A stretch of DNA of 22,508 bases from a virus. This document shows positions 21,348 to 22,508 of the stretch, one piece after another. Numbering within the stretch: the first letter of the stretch is position 1; every line of letters begins with the position of its first letter. The stretch spans positions 1 to 22,508 of IMG/VR virus record IMGVR_UViG_3300034152_000338; one strand, written 5' to 3'. The notes under the pieces are model-generated. The model had not been told where the DNA came from, did no database searches, and saw only the letters and a list, made by a program, of their open reading frames with translations. The position numbers and the translations under genes are program-made.

Positions 21348-22508
21348 ATGCCTGATGAAATCGACGAACTTTTGGAATTTGATCCTGGTAACGACGAGCC
21401 CGGCCTAGAGCAGGATAAGATTGACAAGATCCTGCAATTTGATCCGGAGAGAGAACCCGTCGGCGGAACCTATCAGAAATTGCGTGAACCCTATCGTGAG
21501 CATCATCATCCACTGCTGCCTAAACCCGGCAGACCTATCTATCGATATAAACCAGCCGAAGAACCCGAAGCAGAATTCTCTGCAATGGCAGAGGCCGGCC
21601 TGGTTGACGATCCGGTCAGCAAAGTAAAAATCTATGCAAAACACCGGGGCATTCCCCTTTCCGATATTCCTAAATTTTACAGGATCTCGAAAGAAGGACA
21701 GATCGAGTTTAAGACAAAATCCGGGCAGTGGCAGCGGGAAGTCTCCGAATTGCTATCATCGAAAATAAAGCGGGGAGTCGCACAAGCTTTATCACATCCG
21801 TCCACATATCTCGGAACAGCGGGTGCAGTAGTAGGCGGCCCAAAGGGAGCAATTGGCGGGGCCATGGCCGGAGAGGCTGTCCGAAAAGGCATAGGAAAGG
21901 TTTTCTATGACGAGCCGCAAAGCGGGCTTGATAACGTCGTTGATGTTGCGCTCGAAGGGGCATTTGCACTCGGCGGCGAGATGGCCGGTAAATTGATATC
22001 CGGCATGGTCAACAGATATCTGGGCCGCAAAGCGAAAGGGCTGCGTTTCGCCGGCCGGGAGGTGCGCTTAGGTCTATTAAAGCCGGAAGATCATGCAAAA
22101 GCGCTGTATATCAAAACTATTGCGGATAAACATGGGATAACCCTTGCTCCGCACCAGCTCTACGACAAGGAGGGCATGACAAATATATGGAAGTATTTGC
22201 GCAAGCATCCGTTGACATCCAACCAGATCCAGAGTTTTGAGAAAACGCTTGCGACGCAGACGGATGAAGCGATAGACAAATTCATTCGCGAAATGGGCGG
22301 ATATGAGGAAACTCCCGTGGCGCTTGGCGAAAAGATCAAAGGCGCCGCCGGGCGGGCAATCAAAGAAGCGGAAGACATAAGAGAGCGAGCGGCAAAGCCA
22401 CACTACTTACGCGCGTTTGACGATCTCGAAGAGGCTGCGATAAGAGTAGACGGAAAAATATTCAAGGGCAAGACACACCCGGACGCCTATCAGAAAGCAT
22501 ATGATGAA
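21348..22508 (+). CDS. Large ejection-type virion protein, 3' end outside window
   Basis: The frame is open from ATG 21348 to the last base, 387 codons without a stop. The N-terminus repeats a short motif: ELLEFDPGNDEP (7-18) and KILQFDPEREPV (27-38). Such FDP/FNP repeats mark the starts of several phage ejection proteins. A Pro/His-rich linker follows. Near residues 153-180 is a Gly-zipper hydrophobic stretch (GTAGAVVGGPKGAIGGAMAG), and another hydrophobic segment (VALEGAFALGGEMAGKLISG) follows it. Such segments fit a protein that enters or crosses the host membrane during genome delivery. The ribosome site is weak. The gene starts 2 bases after the upstream stop. The missing part could hold a catalytic domain. 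Confidence 0.75.
   Translation, partial: MPDEIDELLEFDPGNDEPGLEQDKIDKILQFDPEREPVGGTYQKLREPYREHHHPLLPKPGRPIYRYKPAEEPEAEFSAMAEAGLVDDPVSKVKIYAKHRGIPLSDIPKFYRISKEGQIEFKTKSGQWQREVSELLSSKIKRGVAQALSHPSTYLGTAGAVVGGPKGAIGGAMAGEAVRKGIGKVFYDEPQSGLDNVVDVALEGAFALGGEMAGKLISGMVNRYLGRKAKGLRFAGREVRLGLLKPEDHAKALYIKTIADKHGITLAPHQLYDKEGMTNIWKYLRKHPLTSNQIQSFEKTLATQTDEAIDKFIREMGGYEETPVALGEKIKGAAGRAIKEAEDIRERAAKPHYLRAFDDLEEAAIRVDGKIFKGKTHPDAYQKAYDE

Overview
The window appears to be part of a tailed, short-tailed (P22-like, podovirus-type) bacteriophage genome. All supportable genes lie on the plus strand and are packed with ATGA-type overlaps or gaps of a few bases. The right two thirds follow P22 virion gene order: terminase small subunit, terminase large subunit, portal, scaffold, coat, gp4-like tail factor, gp10-like tail hub, a tail fibre, then several ejection-type proteins. 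AGGAG-type ribosome sites point to a bacterial host. I cannot name the host. No integrase or repressor is visible, so lifestyle is open.

Bases 1-165 hold the end of a CRISPR array: two 37-nt repeats, one complete 35-nt spacer and the tail of another, plus a possible truncated third repeat. No cas gene is in the window. Next comes a DUF1064-type nuclease gene, of a kind usually found in phage recombination and replication regions.

Bases 468-6520 are an accessory operon. It contains a CMP-nonulosonate (sialic acid-like) cytidylyltransferase, a class III aminotransferase, a very short VOC-fold protein, a NeuB-type synthase without its usual C-terminal domain, a B12-type radical SAM enzyme, a radical SAM/SPASM enzyme, a tRNA-Gly(CCC) directly abutting a stop codon, a SAM methyltransferase, and a stand-alone NrdR-like zinc ribbon. 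A perfect 36-bp palindrome closes this region. A second, smaller inverted repeat is centred next to the start codon of the terminase small subunit.

Bases 6584-22508 are the packaging and virion operon. Between portal and scaffold sit two related genes that look like Rossmann-fold MptE/DUF115 proteins, a group that resembles sialyltransferases (GT42/GT29) and Maf flagellin glycosyltransferases, with two small ORFs between them. My main inference is that the phage makes an activated nonulosonate-type sugar with the left operon and transfers it with the two proteins in the head operon, perhaps decorating its virion or altering host surface glycans. The sequence is consistent with this but does not prove it.

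There is no gene-free stretch longer than 300 bases. The longest is the CRISPR/leader segment at 1-165.
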